Shown here: positions 37,140 through 45,963 of the stretch, one piece after another | How positions within the stretch are numbered: position 1 is the stretch's first letter | How the letters are laid out: every line of letters begins with the position of its first letter | Origin: Peribacillus simplex | GTDB lineage: Bacteria; Bacillota; Bacilli; Bacillales; DSM-1321 | Assembly: GCF_900156045.1 (NCBI RefSeq) | Contig: NZ_FTMX01000002.1 | Span: forward strand, 248,001-312,000 | DNA length: 64,000 nucleotides | Direction: 5' to 3' | Notes under the pieces: generated by a model | Told to the model about the DNA's origin: nothing | Seen by the model: the letters and a program-made list of their open reading frames with translations, nothing else | The model's database searches: none | Made by a program: the position numbers and the translations under genes

Positions 37140-38345
37140 TTATAATAGTGCTTCATTTTCATATAAATAACTATAAGAAAGATCACAGAAAATGTATTCC
37201 TTATTATTCAGGGGATATGAAAAGGTCCGTATCGTTTCCCCCGTTTCGATATCACTGTATAAATCGGATAGTCTTCCTTTTTTCTCATTGCGCATCTTTA
37301 CGATATTTTCGAGAAAATAAGGTCTCCAGCTCCAATTTTTATTCATATAACTGGGTTGGACTAACCATTGCCCATCCTTATGTAGGATATTGGGGGATTT
37401 TTGATACCCCTCTTCATCACAAATATAAAGCCGAAAACATACGGAATCCATCTTTTTCGCCAAAATACCGAGAAACTCTTCATGGGAGCCGTTCCGCTTT
37501 TGCTGTTTTAAGAAATTTTGCATATTCTCGTTGAATTGCAAAGTCTTTTGATAAACGGCTTCAAGCTTCTTGGTCTCTAAAGAAATGAAGGACTGACATT
37601 CTTGATGGAATTTTTCACGAAGTAAATCTTTATTAATGAATTCGCCTTCCGGTTTCGCCAAAAAATACCCTTGATAATATCGTCCCCCATTCTTCCATGC
37701 AAAACGAAGCTGGTATTCGGATTCAATGTTCTCAAATAGTAAATTGGCGCCGATTTTTCGTGCAAGCATGCTTAGAGAAAACAGGATGACCTGATAGGCA
37801 TCTCCACCTGAAATGCGAAGCTGGTCCAGGTTAACTTTTAAAATATTCGGAGAAATCTGTGCGATTCGGTCCAATTGTGTATCTTGTCCTAAATGATCTA
37901 AAGCTATCTTAATCCCATATGTTCTAAAGTAAGCAAGCACATGCTGCAAAGGATCCAAGTTATCCGGACTGATCGTGTCTGATAATTCCAGCACGATCCG
38001 GTGCATTTCCTCCGGTTGAAAATGACGATGTAAAATCTCCATGAATTCTTCGCCATGATCCAACATAAGCAAATTAGGATCTCTGTTGATAAAGATAAGA
38101 AAATCTTCACCATAGTCTTTTATTCTCTCCAAAGCAATTTCAAGTACGTAATTATCCACTTCCACCCTATACTCTTCCGGCACTGCAGAATCGTGAAAAA
38201 AAGGTCCAAGGCTTTTATATTCCGATTGTTCCTCATAGCGCCCCAGAATTTCATACCCGATTACCTGATGTTGATCTGCACTGAAAATCGGTTGAAAGAA
38301 TGGTGTCACCCTGTCTAAATTCTTTAATATCTTTTCTGTATCCAT
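37140..38345 (-). CDS. ykuI: YkuI, EAL-domain c-di-GMP receptor
   Basis: A 401-residue cytoplasmic protein with an N-terminal EAL domain (about 10-245) and a C-terminal PAS-like domain (about 275-400), the architecture of B. subtilis YkuI, which binds c-di-GMP but has not shown clear phosphodiesterase activity. Here the EAL motif reads EIL (YEILGR), the usual DDFG is DHLG, and the distal QGY (YYQGYFLAKP) is kept. A receptor or very slow hydrolase role is more likely than full catalysis. The ATG at 38345 has GGGGG ten bases upstream. Confidence 0.87.
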   Translation of the reverse strand: MDTEKILKNLDRVTPFFQPIFSADQHQVIGYEILGRYEEQSEYKSLGPFFHDSAVPEEYRVEVDNYVLEIALERIKDYGEDFLIFINRDPNLLMLDHGEEFMEILHRHFQPEEMHRIVLELSDTISPDNLDPLQHVLAYFRTYGIKIALDHLGQDTQLDRIAQISPNILKVNLDQLRISGGDAYQVILFSLSMLARKIGANLLFENIESEYQLRFAWKNGGRYYQGYFLAKPEGEFINKDLLREKFHQECQSFISLETKKLEAVYQKTLQFNENMQNFLKQQKRNGSHEEFLGILAKKMDSVCFRLYICDEEGYQKSPNILHKDGQWLVQPSYMNKNWSWRPYFLENIVKMRNEKKGRLSDLYSDIETGETIRTFSYPLNNKEYIFCDLSYSYLYENEALL

Positions 38346-38491
38346 GATGCATCTTCCCCCTAATTACGAAAACACCAATATGCCAAAATTATACCATTAG
38401 TTTCTTGCATTGATAATAAATAATTTTAATTCCTACTGCATAACTCTTTTTTCAGAACCCATTCATCCAATCCATTTGAAAAGAAACACAT

Positions 38492-38523
38492 TGAAAAAGC
38501 ATTGTCCATGAATGGAACAATGC
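38492..38523 (-). terminator. Terminator of the SLC13-type permease gene
   Basis: GCATTGTTCC / GGACAATGC with TTTTT on the minus strand. Confidence 0.78.
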
Positions 38524-38534
38524 CTTATGTCTTA

Positions 38535-40394
38535 TCAAAAAGGGAAGAACCATGGGATTGTGATCACCATGATAACGCCAATGAAGATCTGTATGGATAT
38601 CCCGATCATGATAAAATCTTTATGCTTGTAATCACCCGCCGTCATGACAAGCGCGTTGGTAGTGGCAACCCTCGGAGTCGATAACGCCAAACTGCCGGCA
38701 ACGGCGAGGCATATAAACACAGGAAGGGGGTCGATGCCTTGATTCACCGCAGATGTCAGTGCAATGGGGGCCATGATTACCGCCGCGGCTCCATACGGGA
38801 TGAATTGGCTCAGGATCAGTGTCAGGAGGTAAAAGACCGCTAATATGCCGTGTGCCCCGATATTACTGAATAAAACCGCCAGCCAATCACTTATCATCCT
38901 CACTCCGCCCGTATTATCCAATGCAGCCGTTATTCCGAACATGGCGGCAATCAAAAGAACAGGTTCCCAGTTAATCTTTTGGTAAGCATCCTCCATCGAA
39001 CGGACACAGCCAGTGATCACCATCAACAATGCGGCCGTCAATACCGATAGTACGGCAGGGACGGACTCCATCGATAATAGAATGATCATCAATGCAGTGA
39101 TTCCCAAGGCAATCCATGCTTTGCCCTTGGAGTTGACCGGAGAGCCATCTTCCGAGGTACTTCCAATAACGATGACATCCTGTAAATCCGAGGAAATCCT
39201 CTCAATGTTCTCCCATTCTCCATGTATCAGGATTGCATCCCCCGGTTTAAGGCGTTCCGTTCCGACATCGGCTTGAATATATTCGCCATTCCGATTGATT
39301 GCAAGCACATTACATTGGTATTTCTCACGAAAATGCACATCTATCAAGGTTTGATTTTCATAATCCGAGTTCGGGACGATCAATATTTCTGTCAATCCAA
39401 ATCTACTGCTAAGAAAATGTTTCTTTATTTGTTCGGTATTGAAATGTTTAAACTCCAGTTCATAGTTAAGTGCCAATCTCTCAACTGCTTCTTCTTCTCC
39501 AAACACCAAAATGATATCTTCAGGATGAAGAACCTCATCCGCCCTTGCTGAAATCGTCAGCTGTCTTTGCAACAGCGGTAATTGCTTATCCTTTGGCTTC
39601 CGCTGTATTTCAATCAAAGTCAATTCATACTGAATAGGAAGCTGGAGGTCAGACAGCCTTTCTCCAACAATATCGGAAGTTGCGGGTATATGCAGATAAT
39701 GCAATCTGTCATATACTTTGTACATGCCTGCAAGCTCCCCTGCCGACAGTCCCTTGACACTATTGTTCGCGGCAATCGTCTTCTCGGGAAGCAACAGGCG
39801 TCCGAGTGTCAACATGAAGAATAACCCTGCTGCAAAGGCGATCAAGCCCACGGGTGTAAAGTCAAAAAACTCTAACGTCCCTATTCCGTTTTGTCGTAAT
39901 ACATCAGCAACGATCATATTTGAGGGAGTACCTGTCAGTGTTAATAGCCCTCCAATACTGCTTGCATAGGCAAGTGGCAATAAATACCTTGTCGGACTTG
40001 TTTTTTGTTTTAAGGCCATGCTCATAACGAGCGGAAGCAGTATGGAAACAATCCCTGTTCCGCTTAAAAAGGCACTTAATATTCCTGCTGTCAGCATGAC
40101 GATAAGCAGCGATTTCCATTCACTGCCCCCACATAAACCCAACAACTTATTTCCTGCCTTTTCCACGATTCCTGTATTTAACAGGCCGGCACCGACTATG
40201 AATAGCCCAGCCAGCATGATGACCACTTGATTCGCAAAACCGGCCACTAGCTCATCCAATGTAAGAATCCCCAGTAAACCCAGAATGGATAGTGCACTAA
40301 GTGCAATTAAATCTGCTCGAAATTTCCCTTGTATAAAAAGCGCAATCGCGCAAAGAAGTATAATCAGTGTAATAAACATTGGTTCGGTCATCAT
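38535..40394 (-). CDS. SLC13/DASS-type permease with central RCK_C (TrkA-C) domains
   Basis: A 619-residue membrane protein with N-terminal helices (about 1-190), two soluble TrkA-C-like regions (about 215-300 and 305-390; HIPATSDIVGERLSDLQLP and LIVPNSDYENQTLIDVHF), then a second membrane half (about 400-619). The helix-hairpin motifs TGTPSNMIVADVL and ALSTPRVATTNALV are the substrate-site motifs of DASS carriers. Likely substrates are di/tricarboxylates or sulfate. GGAGG lies 4 and 7 bases before the ATGs at 40394 and 40391; either may start. Confidence 0.85.
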   Translation of the reverse strand: MMTEPMFITLIILLCAIALFIQGKFRADLIALSALSILGLLGILTLDELVAGFANQVVIMLAGLFIVGAGLLNTGIVEKAGNKLLGLCGGSEWKSLLIVMLTAGILSAFLSGTGIVSILLPLVMSMALKQKTSPTRYLLPLAYASSIGGLLTLTGTPSNMIVADVLRQNGIGTLEFFDFTPVGLIAFAAGLFFMLTLGRLLLPEKTIAANNSVKGLSAGELAGMYKVYDRLHYLHIPATSDIVGERLSDLQLPIQYELTLIEIQRKPKDKQLPLLQRQLTISARADEVLHPEDIILVFGEEEAVERLALNYELEFKHFNTEQIKKHFLSSRFGLTEILIVPNSDYENQTLIDVHFREKYQCNVLAINRNGEYIQADVGTERLKPGDAILIHGEWENIERISSDLQDVIVIGSTSEDGSPVNSKGKAWIALGITALMIILLSMESVPAVLSVLTAALLMVITGCVRSMEDAYQKINWEPVLLIAAMFGITAALDNTGGVRMISDWLAVLFSNIGAHGILAVFYLLTLILSQFIPYGAAAVIMAPIALTSAVNQGIDPLPVFICLAVAGSLALSTPRVATTNALVMTAGDYKHKDFIMIGISIQIFIGVIMVITIPWFFPF

Positions 40395-40554
40395 GTTACC
40401 TCCGTATAGATGTTCAATTTCAAACCGGATACGGTTTCATCAAACCCCAGTTTACATGTTTTTCATATGCTCATAGAAGATATTTTCTTCATTTTATGTA
40501 TATTGTTTGTTAGTATGAGGAAGTAACATTTTTATATTAGATAGGTTGATTAAT

Positions 40555-41418
40555 TTGAATAAAACCATAACCAGAAGAACATTCTTAAAGAAAAGTCTTG
40601 GTACATTGGCTACCTTAACCGGTTTAGGTATTGGCGGAAACTTTTATGCCCATAATTTGGAACCCAGATGGTTAGAAATCAAGCATAAAATCATCAGCCA
40701 TCCGCTTATCCCAAAAGGTTTTCATGGCATGAAGATGGTCCAATTCAGTGATACGCATTTAGGCTTTCAATTTCAGCTTAAAGATTTACAAGCAATTGTC
40801 AATAAGATAAACCAACTGGACCCTGATGTTATTTTATTTACCGGAGATTTGATGGACCAGCCTAATAAATACAAGGATTTCCAGAAAATACCTCTAGTTT
40901 TAAATCAACTCAAAGCGCCACTTGGAAAATTCAGCATCTACGGTAACCATGATCATGGGGGATATGGCTCTGAAATTTACAGCGATATCATGGAAAAATC
41001 CCAATTTACCATGTTGCAAAATACCTCAACTAAGATTACCTTATTAACCGCTGAAAAAATAGTCATTGCCGGGGTTGATGATGCAATGCTAGGAAAACCT
41101 GATTTTGAAAAAGCACTAGCTGGCATCCCTGAAGAAGTGTTCACCATTATGCTTTCGCATGCCCCTGACCTTGCCGACACATCTAGGAATTATGACATCC
41201 AGTATCAAATAAGCGGTCACAGTCACGGAGGACAAGTACAAATCCCCTTTGCCGGTGCCCTTGTAACTCCCCCATACGCTGAAAAGTACCGTGAAGGCAC
41301 GTATGAAATCGATTCATTAACGTTACATGTCAATAGAGGGCTTGGCACAACCCGTCTCCCATATCGTTTCCTTTCACGTCCGGAGTTGACTGTTTACGAA
41401 TTCCAATCCGAAAAATGA
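40555..41418 (+). CDS. ykuE: Tat-exported metallophosphoesterase (YkuE-like)
   Basis: A 287-residue calcineurin-like phosphoesterase. The N-terminus ITRRTFLKKSLGTLATLTGLGIGG is a twin-arginine signal (RR at 7-8). Metal motifs follow: FSDTHLG, FTGDLMD, YGNHDHGG and SGHSHGGQ. B. subtilis YkuE is a Tat substrate of TatAyCy found at the cell wall. TTG 40546 is in frame, but TTG 40555 lies 9 bases after GATAGG; I used the latter with modest confidence. No tat genes are in the window. Confidence 0.88.
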   Translation: MNKTITRRTFLKKSLGTLATLTGLGIGGNFYAHNLEPRWLEIKHKIISHPLIPKGFHGMKMVQFSDTHLGFQFQLKDLQAIVNKINQLDPDVILFTGDLMDQPNKYKDFQKIPLVLNQLKAPLGKFSIYGNHDHGGYGSEIYSDIMEKSQFTMLQNTSTKITLLTAEKIVIAGVDDAMLGKPDFEKALAGIPEEVFTIMLSHAPDLADTSRNYDIQYQISGHSHGGQVQIPFAGALVTPPYAEKYREGTYEIDSLTLHVNRGLGTTRLPYRFLSRPELTVYEFQSEK

Positions 41419-41590
41419 TTGGAAAAGAATACAGGGGAAAACCGCCAGACTTTTTAACAAAATCTGTGCGAATAAAACGACTTGTTGCCATAAATCATGT
41501 GTAATGGACTCCTATGAATTATAGCATTAGAAGTATATCTGAGAAAACCAGGTTTTTTTTACCAGTACCAAATGGTAGTTGCCATAAAGG

Positions 41591-41953
41591 TTATACCATG
41601 CTTAAATAGCCGCACAGGAAAGTTCCGATACACCCTAAAACAGACACCGTTATATAGATAAGGCTATCTATATAACGGTGTTTCCTAATAAGTTCAAGTG
41701 TTTCCATACTGAATGTTGAAAAGGTCGTAAAAGCCCCCAGGAAACCTATTGTCAGAAAAACCTGGAAAGACAAAGACCAGCTTTCTTTCTGTGGCAACGC
41801 CATTCCGAGCCCAAAGGAACCTATAAGGTTAATCAGTAAAATGCTAATGGGTATTGCGACGGCTGGCAATAGCCTATTAAAAATAATCTGCAAGACATAT
41901 CTTGAGGCCGCTCCAAAAAAGCCCCCTATAAAAACTGAAAGAACCTCAATCAA
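41591..41953 (-). CDS. crcB: Fluoride channel CrcB/Fluc, second subunit
   Basis: A 120-residue, four-helix membrane protein of the Fluc family exporting fluoride as a dual-topology dimer. It shows GGFFGAASRYVLQ at the start, the polar track GFLGAFTTFSTFSMETLELI (about 72-91) and the pore Asn in LINLIGSFGLG. It overlaps the upstream crcB copy by 4 bases (ATGA). Two adjacent genes usually encode a heterodimer with opposite orientations. Confidence 0.93.
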   Translation of the reverse strand: MIEVLSVFIGGFFGAASRYVLQIIFNRLLPAVAIPISILLINLIGSFGLGMALPQKESWSLSFQVFLTIGFLGAFTTFSTFSMETLELIRKHRYIDSLIYITVSVLGCIGTFLCGYLSMV

Positions 41954-42330
41954 AGGGACTCACCTCTCCGTCTATCAAAAAGGCCCAGTCCGAAGAAACC
42001 AGCAACCAAACCCAAAAAAAGCGTGGCACCAATATACAGTCCCGCCAATGCCAGAGAAGCCTGCAGTAGATTCACCACTTCTTGGGAAAATGTGGACATC
42101 GTGGTGAAACCGCCACAAAACCCGCTGCCCAGCGCTAAAAAAACAAGCGATTTCTTTTTCGAGGCGAAATAGCCATTGATCATTCCAAGTAAAAAGCTGC
42201 CTACTATATTTATTAAGAGGGTTCCAAACGGGAAGAAGGAATGGCCAGCAGTCAAGATTACGCAATATCGCAATATCGCTCCAGCCGCTCCTCCAAAACC
42301 GACTGCAAAAATGCTTTTAAACCGATCCAT
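41950..42330 (-). CDS. crcB: Fluoride channel CrcB/Fluc, first subunit
   Basis: A 126-residue Fluc subunit with GGAAGAILRYCVI, the pore Asn in LINIVGSFLLG and the polar track GFCGGFTTMSTFSQEVVNLL. It is the first gene of the pair. GGGGGGA lies upstream of the ATG at 42330. I looked for a fluoride riboswitch in the short 5' leader (42331-42366) and saw none; an extended -10 promoter lies at 42366-42374. Confidence 0.93.
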   Translation of the reverse strand: MDRFKSIFAVGFGGAAGAILRYCVILTAGHSFFPFGTLLINIVGSFLLGMINGYFASKKKSLVFLALGSGFCGGFTTMSTFSQEVVNLLQASLALAGLYIGATLFLGLVAGFFGLGLFDRRRGESL

Positions 42331-42365
42331 TAAGGTCCCCCCAAATTTTTCTCATAAGTAGATTC

Positions 42366-42374
42366 ATTATAACA
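42366..42374 (-). promoter_or_regulatory. Extended -10 promoter of the crcB pair
   Basis: TGTTATAAT on the minus strand (complement of 42366-42374): a TG extension and a perfect TATAAT, with no good -35. It predicts a leader of only about 30 bases. Confidence 0.55.
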
Positions 42375-42447
42375 GATTAAGATGAAACAGGCTCTTTTCT
42401 TAAAAAAATCCATACTATGTAAAGAATTTGAGAAAAGGAGGCAAATT

Positions 42448-42801
42448 ATGCAAACACAGTATTTTCCTTACTACCACTATCCACATACCATTATGCTACA
42501 GAACGATTACAGAAATGCATATGGGAATGAATATGGACCTGAATATTGGAATGACGAGCGCTTCTTTCCTTTCTTTCCGCTTTTGGCGCCTGTAGCTTTT
42601 GTTGCAGGATTGGCAATTGGACCGTTGCTATTCAATAACCGTCCACCTGTCTATCCATACCCTCCTCCATACCCGCCCGCTTACCCTCCTTACCCTGCTT
42701 ATCCAGCGTACCCTCCTTATCAAGGCTTTCAGGGTTATCAGCAACAACAATTCGGCGCACAGGCTGCGGTATCTGAAAATATCAATATATACACACAATA
42801 A
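42448..42801 (+). CDS. Pro/Tyr-rich repeat protein, possibly spore- or envelope-associated
   Basis: A 117-residue protein: a Tyr/His/Asn-rich N-terminus (MQTQYFPYYHYPHTIM), one hydrophobic helix (about 45-65, LLAPVAFVAGLAIGPLLF), then a low-complexity tail with YPP/YPAYPP repeats and a Gln-rich end. I do not recognise a family; similar compositions occur in spore coat and cell-surface proteins. AAGGAGG is six bases before the ATG at 42448, better than the longer frame from 42382. Single gene with its own terminator. Confidence 0.72.
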   Translation: MQTQYFPYYHYPHTIMLQNDYRNAYGNEYGPEYWNDERFFPFFPLLAPVAFVAGLAIGPLLFNNRPPVYPYPPPYPPAYPPYPAYPAYPPYQGFQGYQQQQFGAQAAVSENINIYTQ

Positions 42802-42810
42802 GAGTTGGAC

Positions 42811-42838
42811 AGAAGGCGACATAAACGCCTTCTTTTTC
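42811..42838 (+). terminator. Terminator of the Pro/Tyr-rich gene
   Basis: AGAAGGCG / CGCCTTCT stem and T run. Confidence 0.88.
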
Positions 42839-42889
42839 TTGGTCCAAAAGGGAGTCCGATTGAATTTTACTTCCCTATATATTTTGAAG

Positions 42890-42898
42890 TGGTATAAT
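42890..42898 (+). promoter_or_regulatory. Possible promoter for ykyB
   Basis: TGGTATAAT, an extended -10 box without a good -35, about 195 bases before ykyB. Low confidence; I see nothing else in the 42840-43090 gap. Confidence 0.35.
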
Positions 42899-43093
42899 AT
42901 GAAAATGAATAGATGGTAAAGTGTTGGGAAATGATGGTCATACCCTTAGAGATGTACATGCCTTATTTTTTCACTATTATCTGCCTGGTTGCAAACACGT
43001 CTCCATTTCAACCAATATATAAAACAGGTTTTTACTGAAGGAAGTCTGTTTGTAACGTCCTTCTAACCTTATTAAGAAAAGGAGTTTCCACTA

Positions 43094-43600
43094 ATGAACC
43101 AAACGAAAGGACATTCTGAAAGGGATGAGTTTTCGATAAACTCCCTTGCCCAAGCCGTGTTTATTGTCAATAAACATGCAAAGACTGCATTGGAGCCAAA
43201 GAATTTATATAATTTAAAACGGCTCGCATTAAGCAAGCTTATGCAAGAAGGAAAAGCGAAGAAGATTGGACTTCATTTCTCTGATAACCCTCGCTTTGCA
43301 GCACAACAATCCGACGTCATTGTCGAATGCGGATCATATGTTTTTCATTTACCTCCCACTAAGGAAGATTTGAAAAAACTACCCCACCTCGGCAGCCGGG
43401 CAGCCTCCATACGGAACCCTAAAGCCGCGTTGTCATTATCCAAGGCAAAACAGATCCTGCAATCTTACGTTGGACAAGCAGGAGAAAAACAACCGAACAC
43501 AACCAACACCGAGAAAAGGGCTCACGGGCGCGGGTCGGTCAAGCAACCTTTTCACAATCCTTTCCCATCCTCCTTTTTAGGAAAAGGTTCCAAGTATTAA
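43094..43600 (+). CDS. ykyB: YkyB-family protein
   Basis: A 168-residue basic cytoplasmic protein. The conserved core (about 14-115) includes SLAQAVFIVNKHAKTALEPKNLYNLKRLALSKLM and FSDNPRFAAQQSDVIVECGSYVFHLPPTKEDLKKLPHLG; the C-terminal 50 residues are disordered, basic and Ser/Asn/Pro-rich. The family has no known function and is found in Bacillus beside cheV, as here. AAAGGAG precedes the ATG at 43094. Confidence 0.82.
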   Translation: MNQTKGHSERDEFSINSLAQAVFIVNKHAKTALEPKNLYNLKRLALSKLMQEGKAKKIGLHFSDNPRFAAQQSDVIVECGSYVFHLPPTKEDLKKLPHLGSRAASIRNPKAALSLSKAKQILQSYVGQAGEKQPNTTNTEKRAHGRGSVKQPFHNPFPSSFLGKGSKY

Positions 43601-43613
43601 TCATTGATAAACC

Positions 43614-43650
43614 AAACGGGCCGTGAGGTAACGCCTCATCGGCCCGTTTT
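43614..43650. terminator. Terminator between ykyB and cheV
   Basis: AAACGGGCCG / CGGCCCGTTT with inner TGAGG / CCTCA pairing; bidirectional. Confidence 0.92.
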
Positions 43651-43655
43651 CACAT

Positions 43656-44561
43656 TCATAATACCATTCTGTCTATCAACTTTATAAGCTCTGCAATTTC
43701 AGGCTTGCTGATTTGTGCGTCGGCCCCTACGACCTGACCTTTATGACGCAGGCTGTCAGTAATCAAAGAAGAGAAAATAATCACCGGCACCCCAGCGAGT
43801 TCCCCGTTTTCCTTTATTCTTCTAGTCAAATGATGTCCATCCATCTGAGGCATCTCAATATCGGTAATCACCAGTTGCACTTCATCTTCAACCACTTTTC
43901 CCGATTCGATTAAATTCTCCAGATAATTAAATGCATCAAGTCCATTTTCATAAAACTCCAAGTACTTGAATCCAGCTTCTGACAATGTATCAAACAGCAG
44001 CTTTCTCAGTAATGGAGAATCTTCTGCAATCAGGATCCTCTTGTCTGAATTTTGCCGGGTACCAAGCTTTTTAACCTGTTGGATGTTTATTCCCGATTCT
44101 GGATTGATTTCGACCACTATCTTTTCAAAATCGAGTAATAGTAACATTTCACTATTTAATTTTATTACTCCGATAATCTGACTTTCCAGGCCTTGATACA
44201 TATCCGAAGGCTTTTCGATTTGGGACCAGGAAATACGGTGAATCTGTGTTACGGTATGGACATGGAAAACCACTTTTTGCTGATTGAATTCAGCCACTAT
44301 GTATTTATCCTGCTCAGGAGTTTCAGATGGCGGAAACCCTAAAGCATCCGCGACATTCACAACTGGCAGGACTTCTCCGCGAAGCTCGATGATCCCCTCC
44401 ACATTTGGATGGGAATGAGGGACAAGCGTGATGGGGACAGGATTAATGATTTCCTTCACCTTGATTACGTTAATGCCGAATTTATTCTTTCCGAGACCGA
44501 ATTCAACTATCTCAAGCTCATTCGTGCCACTTTCCAGTAATATTCCTTTATTTGCTTCCAA
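43656..44561 (-). CDS. cheV: Chemotaxis adaptor CheV (CheW-receiver fusion)
   Basis: Couples chemoreceptors to CheA and tunes adaptation through phosphorylation. It has 301 residues: a CheW-like domain (about 15-155) and a response-regulator receiver (about 172-300) with acidic Asp181, phospho-acceptor Asp234 in VITDIEMPQMDG, and the conserved Lys in ISKPE. The start is TTG at 44561 with a weak ribosome site; this is the only reasonable start. Neighbours ykyB and patA match B. subtilis. Confidence 0.94.
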   Translation of the reverse strand: MEANKGILLESGTNELEIVEFGLGKNKFGINVIKVKEIINPVPITLVPHSHPNVEGIIELRGEVLPVVNVADALGFPPSETPEQDKYIVAEFNQQKVVFHVHTVTQIHRISWSQIEKPSDMYQGLESQIIGVIKLNSEMLLLLDFEKIVVEINPESGINIQQVKKLGTRQNSDKRILIAEDSPLLRKLLFDTLSEAGFKYLEFYENGLDAFNYLENLIESGKVVEDEVQLVITDIEMPQMDGHHLTRRIKENGELAGVPVIIFSSLITDSLRHKGQVVGADAQISKPEIAELIKLIDRMVL

Positions 44562-44724
44562 TGTGTCATCTCGCCCTTCTCTTACTTTTTCATTTCATAA
44601 TTCCCACGAAAAATTTCATGGTTTTATCAATGAACTCATACCTAATAATTCGGTTAAATATTTCTTTTGTTTAGAGCACAGATAAAAAAAGGATCAAGAA
44701 GTGATTATCTATTGAAGCCAAACT

Positions 44725-44755
44725 AAAAAGGGACCCATCAGAGTCCCCCCTTTTT
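44725..44755 (-). terminator. corA terminator
   Basis: GGGAC / GTCCC stem flanked by A and T runs, downstream of corA on the minus strand. The remaining 44562-44832 gap shows nothing else. Confidence 0.65.
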
Positions 44756-44832
44756 CCAAGTTCATTTTTAACCACTGCCATTCCGCCCATCATATCGATC
44801 GTAAAGGGCCTGTCTCGGCCAGTTGGTTCATT

Positions 44833-45807
44833 TCATCTCTTTCGCGACCTATTCTTAGGATTGAGCCAACCTTTTTTAACAAAGAATAGAAACATCATCA
44901 AGGCAATTCCGCCCATCATTCCAAGAATGAGGAAATAGCCATAATGCCAATTTAATTCCGGCATATATTCAAAATTCATCCCATATACGCCAACTATGAA
45001 GGTCAGCGGCATGAAAATGGTAGTGATGACAGTCAATGTCATCATCGTTGAATTCATATTATTAGAGTTCACAGACAAATAACTATCTCGGATATCGGAC
45101 GAAAAATCTCGATAGGATTCAAGCATTTCAGTCAATTTAAGAAGATGATCGTACACATCATTAAAATAAAGATGCTGATCTTTCAAGTAATTCAGTCGCT
45201 CCGATGAAATCATTCTGTACAATAAATCACGCATCGGCAATATGGTCCGACGGAGCCTGGACATATCTGTACGTAAATCGAAAAGCTGATCCATCAATTC
45301 GTTAATCGTGTCATTTTCAGTATTTTCCTCAATGCTACCCAATTCGCTTTCAATTTTATAAACCGGTGGGAAGAATTCATCGACGATCCTGTCAATTATC
45401 CTATGCATCAAGAAAAAGGGACTTTGCTTCAACATTTTATTACCAGCAATTTCTTCCCGTACCTTTTCCAGTTCAAGCATCTCTTCCTTATGAAAACTGA
45501 CTATCCATTTTTCACCAACAAACATATCCAATTCCACTGCCTTAAATACCTTCTCCCTTAGAGCATGTATCACAAGAAATTGGTAGCCCTCATAAAAATC
45601 CATTTTGGGACGTTGATTAAAATCATCCAGGCAGTCTTCAATTGCCAGCGGGTGAAAGTGAAAATGATTGGATAAAAGTTCGATTTCCTTGTTTGTGGGG
45701 TTGGAAAAATCCACCCAGAACCACTCGATATCCGGATTATTCATTTCCGTAAGCGGTAAATCAAAACTGATTTCTTGATTAGAAGTAATTGAACAAGTCC
45801 TTATCAA
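44833..45807 (-). CDS. corA: CorA-type magnesium/cobalt transporter
   Basis: A pentameric Mg2+ channel. It has 324 residues with a large N-terminal cytoplasmic domain (about 1-260, rich in charged helices) and two C-terminal helices; the first ends with the selectivity motif YGMN (VYGMNFEYMPELNWHYGY), and the C-terminus is very basic. TTG at 45816 abuts GAGGG; TTG at 45807 is nine bases from it and is preferred. No Mg2+-sensing leader was seen. Confidence 0.93.
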   Translation of the reverse strand: MIRTCSITSNQEISFDLPLTEMNNPDIEWFWVDFSNPTNKEIELLSNHFHFHPLAIEDCLDDFNQRPKMDFYEGYQFLVIHALREKVFKAVELDMFVGEKWIVSFHKEEMLELEKVREEIAGNKMLKQSPFFLMHRIIDRIVDEFFPPVYKIESELGSIEENTENDTINELMDQLFDLRTDMSRLRRTILPMRDLLYRMISSERLNYLKDQHLYFNDVYDHLLKLTEMLESYRDFSSDIRDSYLSVNSNNMNSTMMTLTVITTIFMPLTFIVGVYGMNFEYMPELNWHYGYFLILGMMGGIALMMFLFFVKKGWLNPKNRSRKR

Positions 45808-45963
45808 ATATATCAACCCTCAAAATTTTCTTATCATACATTATACCTTTAATTCATCAATCTCAAAAAGTTTTCTCCCCCATCCAAACTAAATGATAAA
45901 ATAGAATGAATGAGTCAAACATAGTACATAATTCATGTAGTTAGAAAAGGGAGGATATTCATA

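Noticed and set aside
38535..40394. Reading the SLC13-type protein as a TrkA/Ktr potassium channel because of its RCK_C regions.
   Set aside because: The membrane halves carry DASS motifs (TGTPSNMIV and ALSTPRVATTNALV), not the K+ selectivity repeats.
42331..42450. Search for a fluoride riboswitch before crcB.
   Set aside because: No conserved crcB-motif segments or pseudoknot pairing were visible in the short leader.
42615..42740. Short-period repeats that might suggest a CRISPR or tandem-repeat locus.
   Set aside because: They are the Pro/Tyr codon repeats of one protein; there are no unique spacers of constant length.
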